NCBI GenBank assembly: GCA_046316025.1
Contig: JBKCXU010000006.1
Coordinates: forward strand, 1-13,132
Length of the DNA: 13,132 bases
DNA from: JAJTHJ01 sp046316025
GTDB taxonomy: Bacteria > Pseudomonadota > Gammaproteobacteria > Burkholderiales > Burkholderiaceae_F
Direction: 5' to 3'
Shown: one piece after another, positions 6,985 to 13,132 of the stretch
Layout: every line of letters begins with the position of its first letter
Numbering within the stretch: the first letter of the stretch is position 1
The notes under the pieces: model-generated
Told to the model about the DNA's origin: nothing
What the model saw: the letters and a program-made list of their open reading frames with translations, nothing else
Database searches by the model: none
Translations under genes and position numbers: made by a program

Positions 6985-7323
6985 ATGAAGAACGAGGGGC
7001 GCGATTCTCGCACGCAGGCCGCGCCGGCCTGGCTTGTGCCCTGCGCGGGCGGCTACCTGATTGCGGTGCACGTGCAGCCCGCGGCCAGGCGCAGCGCGGT
7101 GGTGGGCGAGCACGGCGGCCGGCTAAAGCTGGCAGTGCAGGCGCCGCCGCTGGAGGGCCGCGCCAACGAGGCGGTGGTCGAGTTGCTGGCGCAACGGCTG
7201 GGACTGGCGCGACGCGCGCTGACGCTGGTTGCCGGCGAGAGCCGCCGCGACAAGCGGGTGCGCATTGGGACGGAGTTGCCGGTCGGCGAAGTCGCAGCGC
7301 GGCTGACGACCTCGCCCAAATGA
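6985..7323 (+). CDS. DUF167 / YggU family protein
   Basis: A 112-residue small protein of the DUF167 family, whose biochemical function is unknown. Family features: the strand VHVQPAARRSAVVG, then GGRLKLAVQAPPLEGRANEAVVELLAQRLG with the conserved PPxEGxAN core, and LVAGESRRDKRVRI. The ATG at 6985 gives an N-terminal tail of about 13 residues before the PAWL start typical of relatives. It lacks a good ribosome site, so an internal start such as GTG near 7037 is possible. It begins 14 bp from divergent hemE. Its TGA is immediately followed by a strong terminator. Confidence 0.85.
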   Translation: MKNEGRDSRTQAAPAWLVPCAGGYLIAVHVQPAARRSAVVGEHGGRLKLAVQAPPLEGRANEAVVELLAQRLGLARRALTLVAGESRRDKRVRIGTELPVGEVAARLTTSPK

Positions 7324-7351
7324 AAAGAGCAGGCACTTGGCCTGCTCTTTT
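7323..7351. terminator. Bidirectional intrinsic terminator
   Basis: A perfect 12-bp stem, aaaagagcaggc (7323-7334) with gcctgctctttt (7340-7351), around the loop acttg. A-run and T-run flank both sides, so it works for transcripts from either direction: DUF167 (plus) and the small secreted peptide gene (minus). Confidence 0.92.
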
Positions 7352-7371
7352 GTCTTGCAAGAAACCGGCAA

Positions 7372-7521
7372 TTACTTCTTGGCCGGCTCGCAACCCTTCA
7401 TCTTCGGGTCCTTCTTGCACTCTTCGGCGGTCGGCTTCTTTTCTTCCTTCTTGGCATCGGCGGCGTAGGCGATACCGGAAGCGAAAGCGCCGGCGATCAG
7501 AACAGCAACGAGCTTCTTCAT
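7372..7521 (-). CDS. Small secreted Lys-rich peptide with two cysteines
   Basis: A 49-residue protein I cannot assign to a named family. Residues 1-20 are a clear Sec signal peptide (MKKL start, hydrophobic core, AYA cleavage site). The predicted mature part is only 29 residues, with ten Lys and seven Asp/Glu and two Cys (35 and 44) that could form one disulfide in the periplasm. ATG 7521 is supported by AGGA about 8 nt upstream, and the upstream part of the open frame has no such features. The gene ends 20 bp before a strong shared terminator, which supports its being transcribed. The 214-bp spacer upstream, to the receptor gene, contains no other gene. Function is unknown; small exported Lys-rich proteins of this kind are often encoded in betaproteobacteria. 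Confidence 0.75.
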   Translation of the reverse strand: MKKLVAVLIAGAFASGIAYAADAKKEEKKPTAEECKKDPKMKGCEPAKK

Positions 7522-7735
7522 GTTCAGGTTCCTGGAACGGGTGGTTGAAAGGAAAAACCGGGATCTTCGACGCGGACAGCTAACCCGGCCATCGATCCCA
7601 TAGCGGCTAACGCTGAGCCGGCGCGCTGGTTGACACAAAAGTCATGGAAATTTGCATTGCGGCGCGGCAAGAGCCAATCCTTTCGCCGCGACCCGCCATG
7701 TTTGCGCCGCGCGCGCCGCACCCGGCGCCTGCGCG

Positions 7736-9844
7736 TCAGAGCGTGACGTCGATTCCGACCAGCCAAGCCCGGCCCGGCGCCGGCTCGTAGTAGCGGCCGT
7801 TGGCCTCGTTGACGATCACCGCGCCGACGTAGCCCTTGTCGAGCAGATTGGTCGCGCGGATAAAGCCGCGGGCCGTGGTCGGCCCGAGCACGAAGCTGCG
7901 CGCCACCGCCAGATTGACCACCCCGTAGCCAGGTGCGGCTTGGGTGTTGCGGTCGTCCACGTAGAGCTGCGACTGGGCGCGCCATTCCAGCGTCCAGTCG
8001 GCCCATCCCGGCAGGTAGCGCAGGGCGGCGTAGCCGGAGTAGGCCGGCACACCGGGCAACCGGTTGCCGGCGGCGACCGGCACGTTGGGCTGCCGGCACG
8101 GCGCGGCGGTGCAGGTGAGAAACGCTTCGTCGAACTGCGCGAGCAGGCTGGTGGCCGTCGCGTAGAACGACCACTGCGGTGCGAGGCGCCAGTCGAGCGA
8201 AGCCTCCGCACCGCGCCGCGAGGTGGCGCCAACGTTGCCGAACGATGAGCGCCCGCCGGCGTTGGTCAGCACGACGATGTCGTCGGTGGTGTCGATCGAG
8301 AACAGCGCAAGCGTCGCCGCCGCGCCGGCGCCGAGCGCGGCTTTCAGGCCGACCTCGAAGTTGTTGCTGGTGGCGGGCTGCACCTGGGTGTTTAGGCCGG
8401 CGCTGCCGTCGGGTCGGTAGGCGATCTCGTTGAGCGTCGGCGTCTCGAAGCCGCGCCCGTAGGCGGCGTAGACGCTGCTGGCGGCGGCAAAACGGTAGAC
8501 GACACCGACGGTCGGATTGACCGAGCGGAACGTGTTGGCGCCAGAGTCGTCGCCGTTGACGAGGAACTTGTCGGCGGAGTCGAAGCTGACGTTCGAGGCG
8601 CGCACACCGGCCAGCAGCCGCCATTGCGGGTCGATACGCCACTCGGCTTGCAGGTAGGGGTCGAGTAAGGCGACGCGGTTGTCCTCGTCGCGCCGCAGCG
8701 CGCCTTGCACGCCGAGCGTGGTCTGCCCGCCAGCGGCGATGAAGTTGTTGTAGCCCTGCCGGCTTTCGTCGAGCCATTCCCAAGCCAGCCCCGCGACGAG
8801 GTTCCAAGACCCGAAGTTGCCCTGCACGCGTCCGTCCGCGCCACCGTAGTCGCGGTCGAAGTCGATCACGCCGCCGGGACTGGACGCCGCCGCCTGAGTC
8901 GTCACGGGGATCGCCTGGAACTGCTGCACCGAGCGGCGGCCGATCCACGCCGCAGCGGTCGCGCTCCACGTGGCGTCGAAGTCCTTGTTCCACTGCAAGC
9001 CGATCTGGCTTTGCCGTGTGGACTTGCGTGTGTTGAAAGTAAGCGCTAACAGGGACGCTTGTTGCGGGTCGGCTTGCCATTGCGCGCGGGTGAGCCCGAG
9101 CGGGTCTTGCGCGTCAGGCATGTCGAGCGCGTTGAGGTTGATGCGCCACTGGCCGGAGGCGCCGCCGTCGAGCCGGACTGCCGCATTGACGACATCGCGC
9201 GTGGCAGCACTGTGCTCGCGGTCGCCGTCGGTGGCAAAGGCGCTGCCGTCGATGGCGAGCGCGTAGCCGTCGCCGCCGCCGGTCAGGCTGGCCACCGCGC
9301 GCCAGGTATCGAAGGAGCCCACCGCGATCCCGGCCGCCGGCGTCCATGGTCCGGAGTCCAGTTGCGTGGTGAGCGCGATCACCCCGCCCGAGGAGTTGCC
9401 GTACAGCGCCGAGAACGGCCCGCGCAGCACTTCGATCCGCTGCGCGGCATTGAGGGGGAAGTTCGACACCTGCCCCTGGCCGTCCGGTTGGGTTGCGGGC
9501 ACACCGTCCAGGTACAGCCGGATGCCGCGCACGCCAAAGGTCGAGCGCGCGCCAAAGCCGCGGATCGAGATCTGCAAGTCCTGCGCGTAGTTCTCGCGAT
9601 TAAGTGCGACAACGCCCGGCACGCGCGGCAAAGTCTCCGACAAATTGATCCGCAACTGGGTGTCGCGGATTTCCTCGCGAGTAATCACGTTGACCGAGGC
9701 CGGCACATCCAGGCCGAGCCGCTCGCTGCGGGTGGCGGTGACGACCACCGAGTCGAGCATGGGCAGCGGCGGCGCGTCGCTTTGCGCGAGTGCAGCGCCC
9801 GCCGCGAGCGCCATGCTCGCCGTCGCAAGGTGCCCAGTTGTCAC
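7736..9844 (-). CDS. pqqU: TonB-dependent outer-membrane receptor, YncD/PqqU-like (PQQ uptake)
   Basis: A 702-residue outer-membrane transporter powered by TonB-ExbBD. A signal peptide ends near residues 20-21 (AALA-Q), followed by a TonB-box-like DSVVVTATR at 31-39, the plug domain (about 45-160) and a 22-strand barrel. The plug runs RINLSE, QDLQISIRGFGARSTFGVRG, DGVPATQPDGQGQ and VLRGPFSALYGNSSGGV. The end reads YVGAVIVNEANGRYYEPAPGR. From memory these blocks match E. coli YncD, renamed PqqU, which imports pyrroloquinoline quinone; assignment of this substrate here is inference. Two Cys in a late loop (TCTAAPC) may form a disulfide. The final residue is Leu, not the usual aromatic. GTG 9844 has GAGAGG about 7 nt upstream. 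It follows the stress-protein gene by 102 bp. Confidence 0.85.
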   Translation of the reverse strand: MTTGHLATASMALAAGAALAQSDAPPLPMLDSVVVTATRSERLGLDVPASVNVITREEIRDTQLRINLSETLPRVPGVVALNRENYAQDLQISIRGFGARSTFGVRGIRLYLDGVPATQPDGQGQVSNFPLNAAQRIEVLRGPFSALYGNSSGGVIALTTQLDSGPWTPAAGIAVGSFDTWRAVASLTGGGDGYALAIDGSAFATDGDREHSAATRDVVNAAVRLDGGASGQWRINLNALDMPDAQDPLGLTRAQWQADPQQASLLALTFNTRKSTRQSQIGLQWNKDFDATWSATAAAWIGRRSVQQFQAIPVTTQAAASSPGGVIDFDRDYGGADGRVQGNFGSWNLVAGLAWEWLDESRQGYNNFIAAGGQTTLGVQGALRRDEDNRVALLDPYLQAEWRIDPQWRLLAGVRASNVSFDSADKFLVNGDDSGANTFRSVNPTVGVVYRFAAASSVYAAYGRGFETPTLNEIAYRPDGSAGLNTQVQPATSNNFEVGLKAALGAGAAATLALFSIDTTDDIVVLTNAGGRSSFGNVGATSRRGAEASLDWRLAPQWSFYATATSLLAQFDEAFLTCTAAPCRQPNVPVAAGNRLPGVPAYSGYAALRYLPGWADWTLEWRAQSQLYVDDRNTQAAPGYGVVNLAVARSFVLGPTTARGFIRATNLLDKGYVGAVIVNEANGRYYEPAPGRAWLVGIDVTL

Positions 9845-9946
9845 GGCGCCCTCTCGGCAGCGATTTTGATCGCCAAGTTGGCGGCCAACCCGATGCGTCG
9901 GCTCGTCGCGGGGATCGCGGCAGCGCGGGCAGACGACGCCGCAATC

Positions 9947-10375
9947 CTACCGAACGACCAGCACCGGTACTGTCGAGAAGGCGAGCACCTTCTGTGTCTC
10001 GCTGCCCAACAGCACGGCGGCGTAACCGCTGCGGCCATGCGAGGCCATCACGATCAGCTCGCAGCCGGCGTCGACGGCGGCGGACAGGATGGCGCGGTGC
10101 GGTGCTTCTTCTTCTCGAATCACGGTTTCGACCGGCACGCCGGCGGCGCGCGCAGCCTGCTCGACGACGGACAGATATTCGTTGCCGAGTGCCCCCGCTT
10201 TGGCGCGCAAGTCGGCCAACTGCGGCTCCTGCTCGCCGCCCAGCGCAGCGTACGGGTTGGGCGGCACGGCGGCCACGCCCAACACCGCCGCACGGAGCGA
10301 TTTGGCCAGGCCGACACCAATGTCGATCGCCTTGCGCGACAGGTCGCTGCCGTCGGTGGCGATCAGGATTTTCAT
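9947..10375 (-). CDS. Universal stress protein, UspA family
   Basis: A 142-residue single-domain cytosolic protein of the nucleotide-binding UspA superfamily. It starts with the beta-strand ILIATDGS, where the Asp contacts nucleotide, and has the ATP-binding signature near the C terminus: ASHG (111-114), nine residues, then GS (124-125). The first Gly of the consensus is Ala, a common variant. It ends with VPVLVVR as usual. This suggests an ATP-binding Usp, though binding is not shown. The ATG at 10375 has no clear Shine-Dalgarno sequence. It lies only 30 nt after the atpC stop on the same strand with no terminator between, so it is probably read from the ATP synthase transcript at least in part. 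Confidence 0.93.
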   Translation of the reverse strand: MKILIATDGSDLSRKAIDIGVGLAKSLRAAVLGVAAVPPNPYAALGGEQEPQLADLRAKAGALGNEYLSVVEQAARAAGVPVETVIREEEAPHRAILSAAVDAGCELIVMASHGRSGYAAVLLGSETQKVLAFSTVPVLVVR

Positions 10376-10405
10376 GGCGGCCGCGCGCTCGGGCGGGGCG
10401 TGCGA

Positions 10406-10822
10406 TTAGCGGCCGCGCAGCTTCTTGATGGCGGCGAGCTGGGCCGCCAGCGCGGACATCTCGGCCTCGACCTTGGCGATCTCCAGGTCGCTGGAGGCAT
10501 TGCGGCGCGCGTCTTCGGCGGCGCGCAGGGCCTCGCTCGCCTTGGCTTCGTCCAGATCCTTGCCGCGGATCGCGGTGTCGGCCAGCACGGTGACCACGTT
10601 GGGCTGCACCTCGAGAATGCCGCCGGCGACGAACACCTGCTCTTCGTCGCCGCCCTCGGCGCGCTTGATCCGCACCACGCCCGGCTTGATGCGCGTGATC
10701 AGCGGCGTGTGGCGCGGGTAGATGCCGAGTTCGCCCGCCTCGCCCGGCAGGACGACGAACTCGGCCTCGCCGGAGAAGATGCTTTCTTCGGCGCTGACAA
10801 CGTCGACGTGGATGGTGTTCAT
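10406..10822 (-). CDS. atpC: F1Fo-ATP synthase subunit epsilon
   Basis: A 138-residue F1 subunit that joins gamma to the c-ring in the rotor and can inhibit ATP hydrolysis. The N-terminal beta-sandwich is evident (VDVVSAEESIFSGEAEFVVLPGEAGELGI, then HTPLIT), and the C-terminal helical hairpin spans roughly residues 88-136 with many Ala, Glu and Lys. The length is standard. ATG 10822 opens the usual MNTIHVDVVS. The gap to atpD is 87 bp and contains an inverted repeat. It is the last subunit gene of the operon. Confidence 0.97.
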   Translation of the reverse strand: MNTIHVDVVSAEESIFSGEAEFVVLPGEAGELGIYPRHTPLITRIKPGVVRIKRAEGGDEEQVFVAGGILEVQPNVVTVLADTAIRGKDLDEAKASEALRAAEDARRNASSDLEIAKVEAEMSALAAQLAAIKKLRGR

Positions 10823-10824
10823 AG

Positions 10825-10903
10825 GGCCGTTGTCTGTTTCCCGTTGTCCGTTATCGGTCGACTCTGAGGTGCGCTGTCAGCCAACCGACAACTGACAACG
10901 GCC
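10825..10903. repeat. Inverted repeat and GTTGTC units between atpD and atpC
   Basis: A perfect 10-bp inverted repeat, ggccgttgtc (10825-10834) with gacaacggcc (10894-10903), extending to 13 of 14 matching. Further CCGTTGTC/CCGTTATC and CCGACAACTGACAAC units lie inside. It fills nearly all of the 87-bp spacer and would fold in the mRNA just before the atpC start. Confidence 0.55.
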
Positions 10904-10909
10904 AACAGA

Positions 10910-12343
10910 TCACTGAACCTTTTTCGCCTTCTCAAACGCCTCGTCGATGGTGCCGACCATGTAGAACGCCTGCTCGGGCAGGGCGTCGCATTCGCCGTCG
11001 ACGATCATCTTGAAGCCGCGGATGGTTTCCTTCAGCGGCACGTACTTGCCCGGGCTGCCGGTGAACACTTCGGCCACGTGGAAGGGCTGCGACAGGAAGC
11101 GCTGGATCTTGCGTGCGCGCGCCACCGCCAGCTTGTCCTCGGGCGACAGCTCGTCCATGCCGAGAATGGCGATGATGTCGCGCAGTTCCTTGTAGCGCTG
11201 CAGCGTGACCTGCACGCGACGGGTGACGGTGTAGTGCTCCTCGCCGACGACGTTGGGGTCGATCTGGCGCGAGGTCGAGTCCAGCGGATCCACCGACGGG
11301 TAGATGCCGAGCGCGGCGATGTCGCGCGACAGCACCACGGTCGCGTCCAGGTGGCCGAAGGTGGTCGCCGGCGACGGATCGGTCAGGTCGTCGGCGGGCA
11401 CGTACACGGCCTGGATCGAGGTGATCGAGCCGGTCTTGGTCGAGGTGATGCGCTCCTGCAGCTTGCCCATTTCTTCGGCGAGCGTGGGCTGGTAGCCGAC
11501 CGCCGACGGCATCCGCCCGAGCAGCGCGGAGACCTCGGTGCCGGCCAGCGTGTAGCGGTAGATGTTGTCGACAAAGAACAGGATGTCGCGGCCTTCGTCG
11601 CGGAAGCGCTCGGCCATGGTGAGACCCGTCAGGCCCACGCGCAGGCGGTTGCCGGGCGGCTCGTTCATCTGGCCGAACACCATCGCCACCTTGGACTCGG
11701 CGAGGTTCTCCTGCTTGATGACGCCGGCCTCGGACATCTCGTGATAAAAGTCGTTGCCCTCGCGGGTGCGCTCGCCCACGCCGGCAAACACCGACAGACC
11801 CGAGTGCGCCTTGGCGATGTTGTTGATGAGCTCCAGCATCGTCACGGTCTTGCCCACGCCAGCACCACCGAAGAGACCGATCTTGCCGCCCTTGGCAAAC
11901 GGGCAGATGAGGTCGATCACCTTGATGCCGGTCTCAAGCAGTTCGACCGACGGCGACAGTTCGTCGAACTTTGGCGCCGGCCGGTGAATGGTGCGGAACT
12001 CGTCGCTCTGGATCGGCCCGCGCTCGTCGATCGGGCGGCCCAGGATGTCCATCACGCGGCCGAGCGTGCCCGGGCCGACCGGCACCTTGATGCCGTCGCC
12101 GGTGTTGCGCACCTTCATGCCGCGGCGGATGCCGTCGGAGGAGCCCATCGCGATGGTGCGCACCACGCCGTCGCCCAACTGCTGCTCCACCTCGAAGGTC
12201 AGGCCCTGCTCGACGAGCCGGTTGGTCGGATCGGCTTCGAGCACCAGCGCGTCGTACACGTTGGGCATCGCTTCGCGCGGGAACTCGACGTCCACCACCG
12301 CGCCGATGCACTGAACAATGGTTCCGGTTGATCCGGTCGACAT
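10910..12343 (-). CDS. atpD: F1Fo-ATP synthase subunit beta
   Basis: A 477-residue catalytic subunit of the F1 head. Seen: the N-terminal barrel (TGTIVQCIGAVVDVEFP), Walker A GGAGVGKT at 159-166, the catalytic Glu in GVGERTREG at residue 191, the Walker B strand DILFFVDN ending at 260, and the LGRMPSAVGYQPTL segment. The DELSEED loop reads DELSPED (397-403), a form I associate with betaproteobacteria. The sequence YRYTLAG has Tyr where Phe is common. The ATG at 12343 has AGGTG 6 nt upstream. It is separated from atpG by 154 bp, mostly a folded repeat element, and from atpC by 87 bp. Confidence 0.98.
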   Translation of the reverse strand: MSTGSTGTIVQCIGAVVDVEFPREAMPNVYDALVLEADPTNRLVEQGLTFEVEQQLGDGVVRTIAMGSSDGIRRGMKVRNTGDGIKVPVGPGTLGRVMDILGRPIDERGPIQSDEFRTIHRPAPKFDELSPSVELLETGIKVIDLICPFAKGGKIGLFGGAGVGKTVTMLELINNIAKAHSGLSVFAGVGERTREGNDFYHEMSEAGVIKQENLAESKVAMVFGQMNEPPGNRLRVGLTGLTMAERFRDEGRDILFFVDNIYRYTLAGTEVSALLGRMPSAVGYQPTLAEEMGKLQERITSTKTGSITSIQAVYVPADDLTDPSPATTFGHLDATVVLSRDIAALGIYPSVDPLDSTSRQIDPNVVGEEHYTVTRRVQVTLQRYKELRDIIAILGMDELSPEDKLAVARARKIQRFLSQPFHVAEVFTGSPGKYVPLKETIRGFKMIVDGECDALPEQAFYMVGTIDEAFEKAKKVQ

Positions 12344-12375
12344 GGTTACACCTGTCTAAATGAAGTTCGGTTGAG

Positions 12376-12494
12376 AAATGCCGAAGAAGCGTAGCGAGCG
12401 GCCCGAGTCCGGCCCGAGGAGCGCACCCGTACGAACGTGTACGGCGAGCACCGCAGGGGCGAACTCGGGGCGCGCAGTAGCTTATTCGGCATTT
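12376..12494. repeat. Folded palindromic element between atpG and atpD
   Basis: A 119-bp element with nested arms. The outer arm is aaatgccgaagaagc (12376-12390) with gcttattcggcattt (12480-12494), 14 of 15 paired. The middle arm is gcccgagt (12401-12408) with actcggggc (12463-12471), with one offset base. The inner hairpin is ccgtac (12427-12432) with gtacgg (12439-12444) around gaacgt. It ends 3 nt from the atpG stop and fills most of the spacer. It may be a dispersed repeat. Confidence 0.7.
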
Positions 12495-12497
12495 TTG

Positions 12498-13132
12498 TTA
12501 AGCGATGGCGGCTGCGCCGCCGACGATCTCGGAAATCTCTTTGGTGATGCCGGCCTGCCGCGTCTTGTTGTAGATCAGTTGCAGTTCGGCGATCAATTTC
12601 TTGGCGTTGTCGGAGGCGGCCTTCATCGCCACCCTGCGCGCGCTCTGCTCGCAGGCGATGTTCTCGGCGACCGACTGGTAAATCAGCGCTTCGACGTAAC
12701 GGGTCAGCAACTCGTCGATCACGCGCTGCGGATCCGGCTCGTAGATGTAGTCCCAGGCGTAGGCGCGCTTTTCTTCCTCGGTCTGCGCCAGGCTTTCGGC
12801 CGACAACGGCAGCAACTGCTCGATCAGCGGCTCCTGCTTCATCGTGTTGACGAAGCGCGAGTAGGCGATGTACACGGCGTCGAGCTGGCCGCTGGCGTAG
12901 GCGTCGAGTTGCAGCTTGATCGGGCCGATCAGCCGCTCCAGATGCGGGCGGTCGCCCAGCTGCACGACCTGCGAGACGATGTTGGCGTTCAGGCGCTGCA
13001 AGAAGCCCAGCCCCTTGTTGCCGAGCGCGGTCGCCTGGAACTTGATGCCGGCGGCGTCCCACTCCTTGACGCGGCCGAGCACCGCGCGCTGGATGTTGGT
13101 GTTCAAGCCACCGCACAGGCCCTTGTCGGTGG
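12498..13132 (-). CDS. atpG: F1Fo-ATP synthase subunit gamma (5' end outside window)
   Basis: The C-terminal 210 residues of the central rotor shaft of F1. The visible part begins TDKGLCGGLNTN, a conserved gamma signature found roughly 80 residues into the protein, so the start lies beyond the right edge. The TTG at 13106 is internal and not a start. The last region (SARRVAMKAASDNAKKLI, LQLIYNKTRQAGITKEI, SEIVGGAAA) is the diagnostic C-terminal helix that inserts into the alpha3beta3 ring. It is followed by atpD and atpC in the standard order. Confidence 0.97.
   Translation of the reverse strand, partial: TDKGLCGGLNTNIQRAVLGRVKEWDAAGIKFQATALGNKGLGFLQRLNANIVSQVVQLGDRPHLERLIGPIKLQLDAYASGQLDAVYIAYSRFVNTMKQEPLIEQLLPLSAESLAQTEEEKRAYAWDYIYEPDPQRVIDELLTRYVEALIYQSVAENIACEQSARRVAMKAASDNAKKLIAELQLIYNKTRQAGITKEISEIVGGAAAIA

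Noticed and set aside
6971..7420. N-terminal extension of hemE by about 150 codons
   Set aside because: Pro/Arg/Ala-rich sequence antisense to the DUF167 gene, and absent from the enzyme family.
7630..7658. Plus-strand TTGACA with a TGCATT 17 bp later
   Set aside because: A perfect -35 but a poor -10, and no plus-strand gene lies downstream; only the antisense of the receptor gene.
12346..12492. 48-codon minus-strand frame starting ATGCCG between atpG and atpD
   Set aside because: It is a translation of the palindromic repeat element and has no ribosome site. Such repeat-derived frames are often mis-called as proteins.

Overview
The window looks like chromosomal DNA of a very GC-rich betaproteobacterium, probably from the Burkholderiales/Rhodocyclales side. 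This rests on the ATP synthase beta subunit (DELSPED variant of the DELSEED loop), the style of the hemE, priA and DUF167 proteins, an aryl-polyene-type lipid gene set, and dispersed GC-rich palindromic repeats. No database search was possible, so taxonomy is inference.

Layout. (1) 1-2014, minus strand: three tightly packed genes read toward the left edge: acyl carrier protein, a COG4648-type membrane protein, and an AMP-dependent acyl-CoA/ACP ligase cut by the edge. Together they look like the first genes of an aryl polyene (APE) or related type II fatty acid/polyketide cluster. The last ~50 codons of the ligase before the edge no longer look like the family. (2) 2015-2605: a long divergent spacer, with a good sigma70-like promoter for a plus-strand membrane-anchored cytochrome c5-like protein (2606-3124). 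(3) 3125-3538: a gene-free stretch with two palindromic elements. (4) 3539-5569: priA (minus). (5) 5570-5887: a spacer of lower GC with two consensus DnaA boxes and one near-match. (6) 5888-6970: hemE (minus), divergent by 14 bp from a DUF167/YggU gene (plus). (7) A 12-bp-stem bidirectional terminator at 7323-7351 separates DUF167 from a 49-codon gene for a Lys-rich, two-Cys secreted peptide. (8) 7736-9844: a TonB-dependent receptor resembling E. coli YncD/PqqU, the PQQ importer. (9) 9947-10375: a universal stress protein. (10) 10406-13132: the end of the F1Fo-ATP synthase operon in the order atpG (partial), atpD, atpC (all minus), with unusually structured spacers between atpG/atpD and atpD/atpC.

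The ATP synthase genes form the main transcription unit. The stress-protein gene starts only 30 nt after atpC and may be read from the same message. hemE and priA are housekeeping genes for haem synthesis and replication restart. The cytochrome is itself a haem protein. PqqU-like uptake would supply an external quinone cofactor, and no PQQ biosynthesis gene is visible here. The points most worth checking are the DnaA-box spacer beside hemE, the ~119-nt folded element inside the atp operon, the small secreted peptide, and the break in the ligase gene at the left edge.
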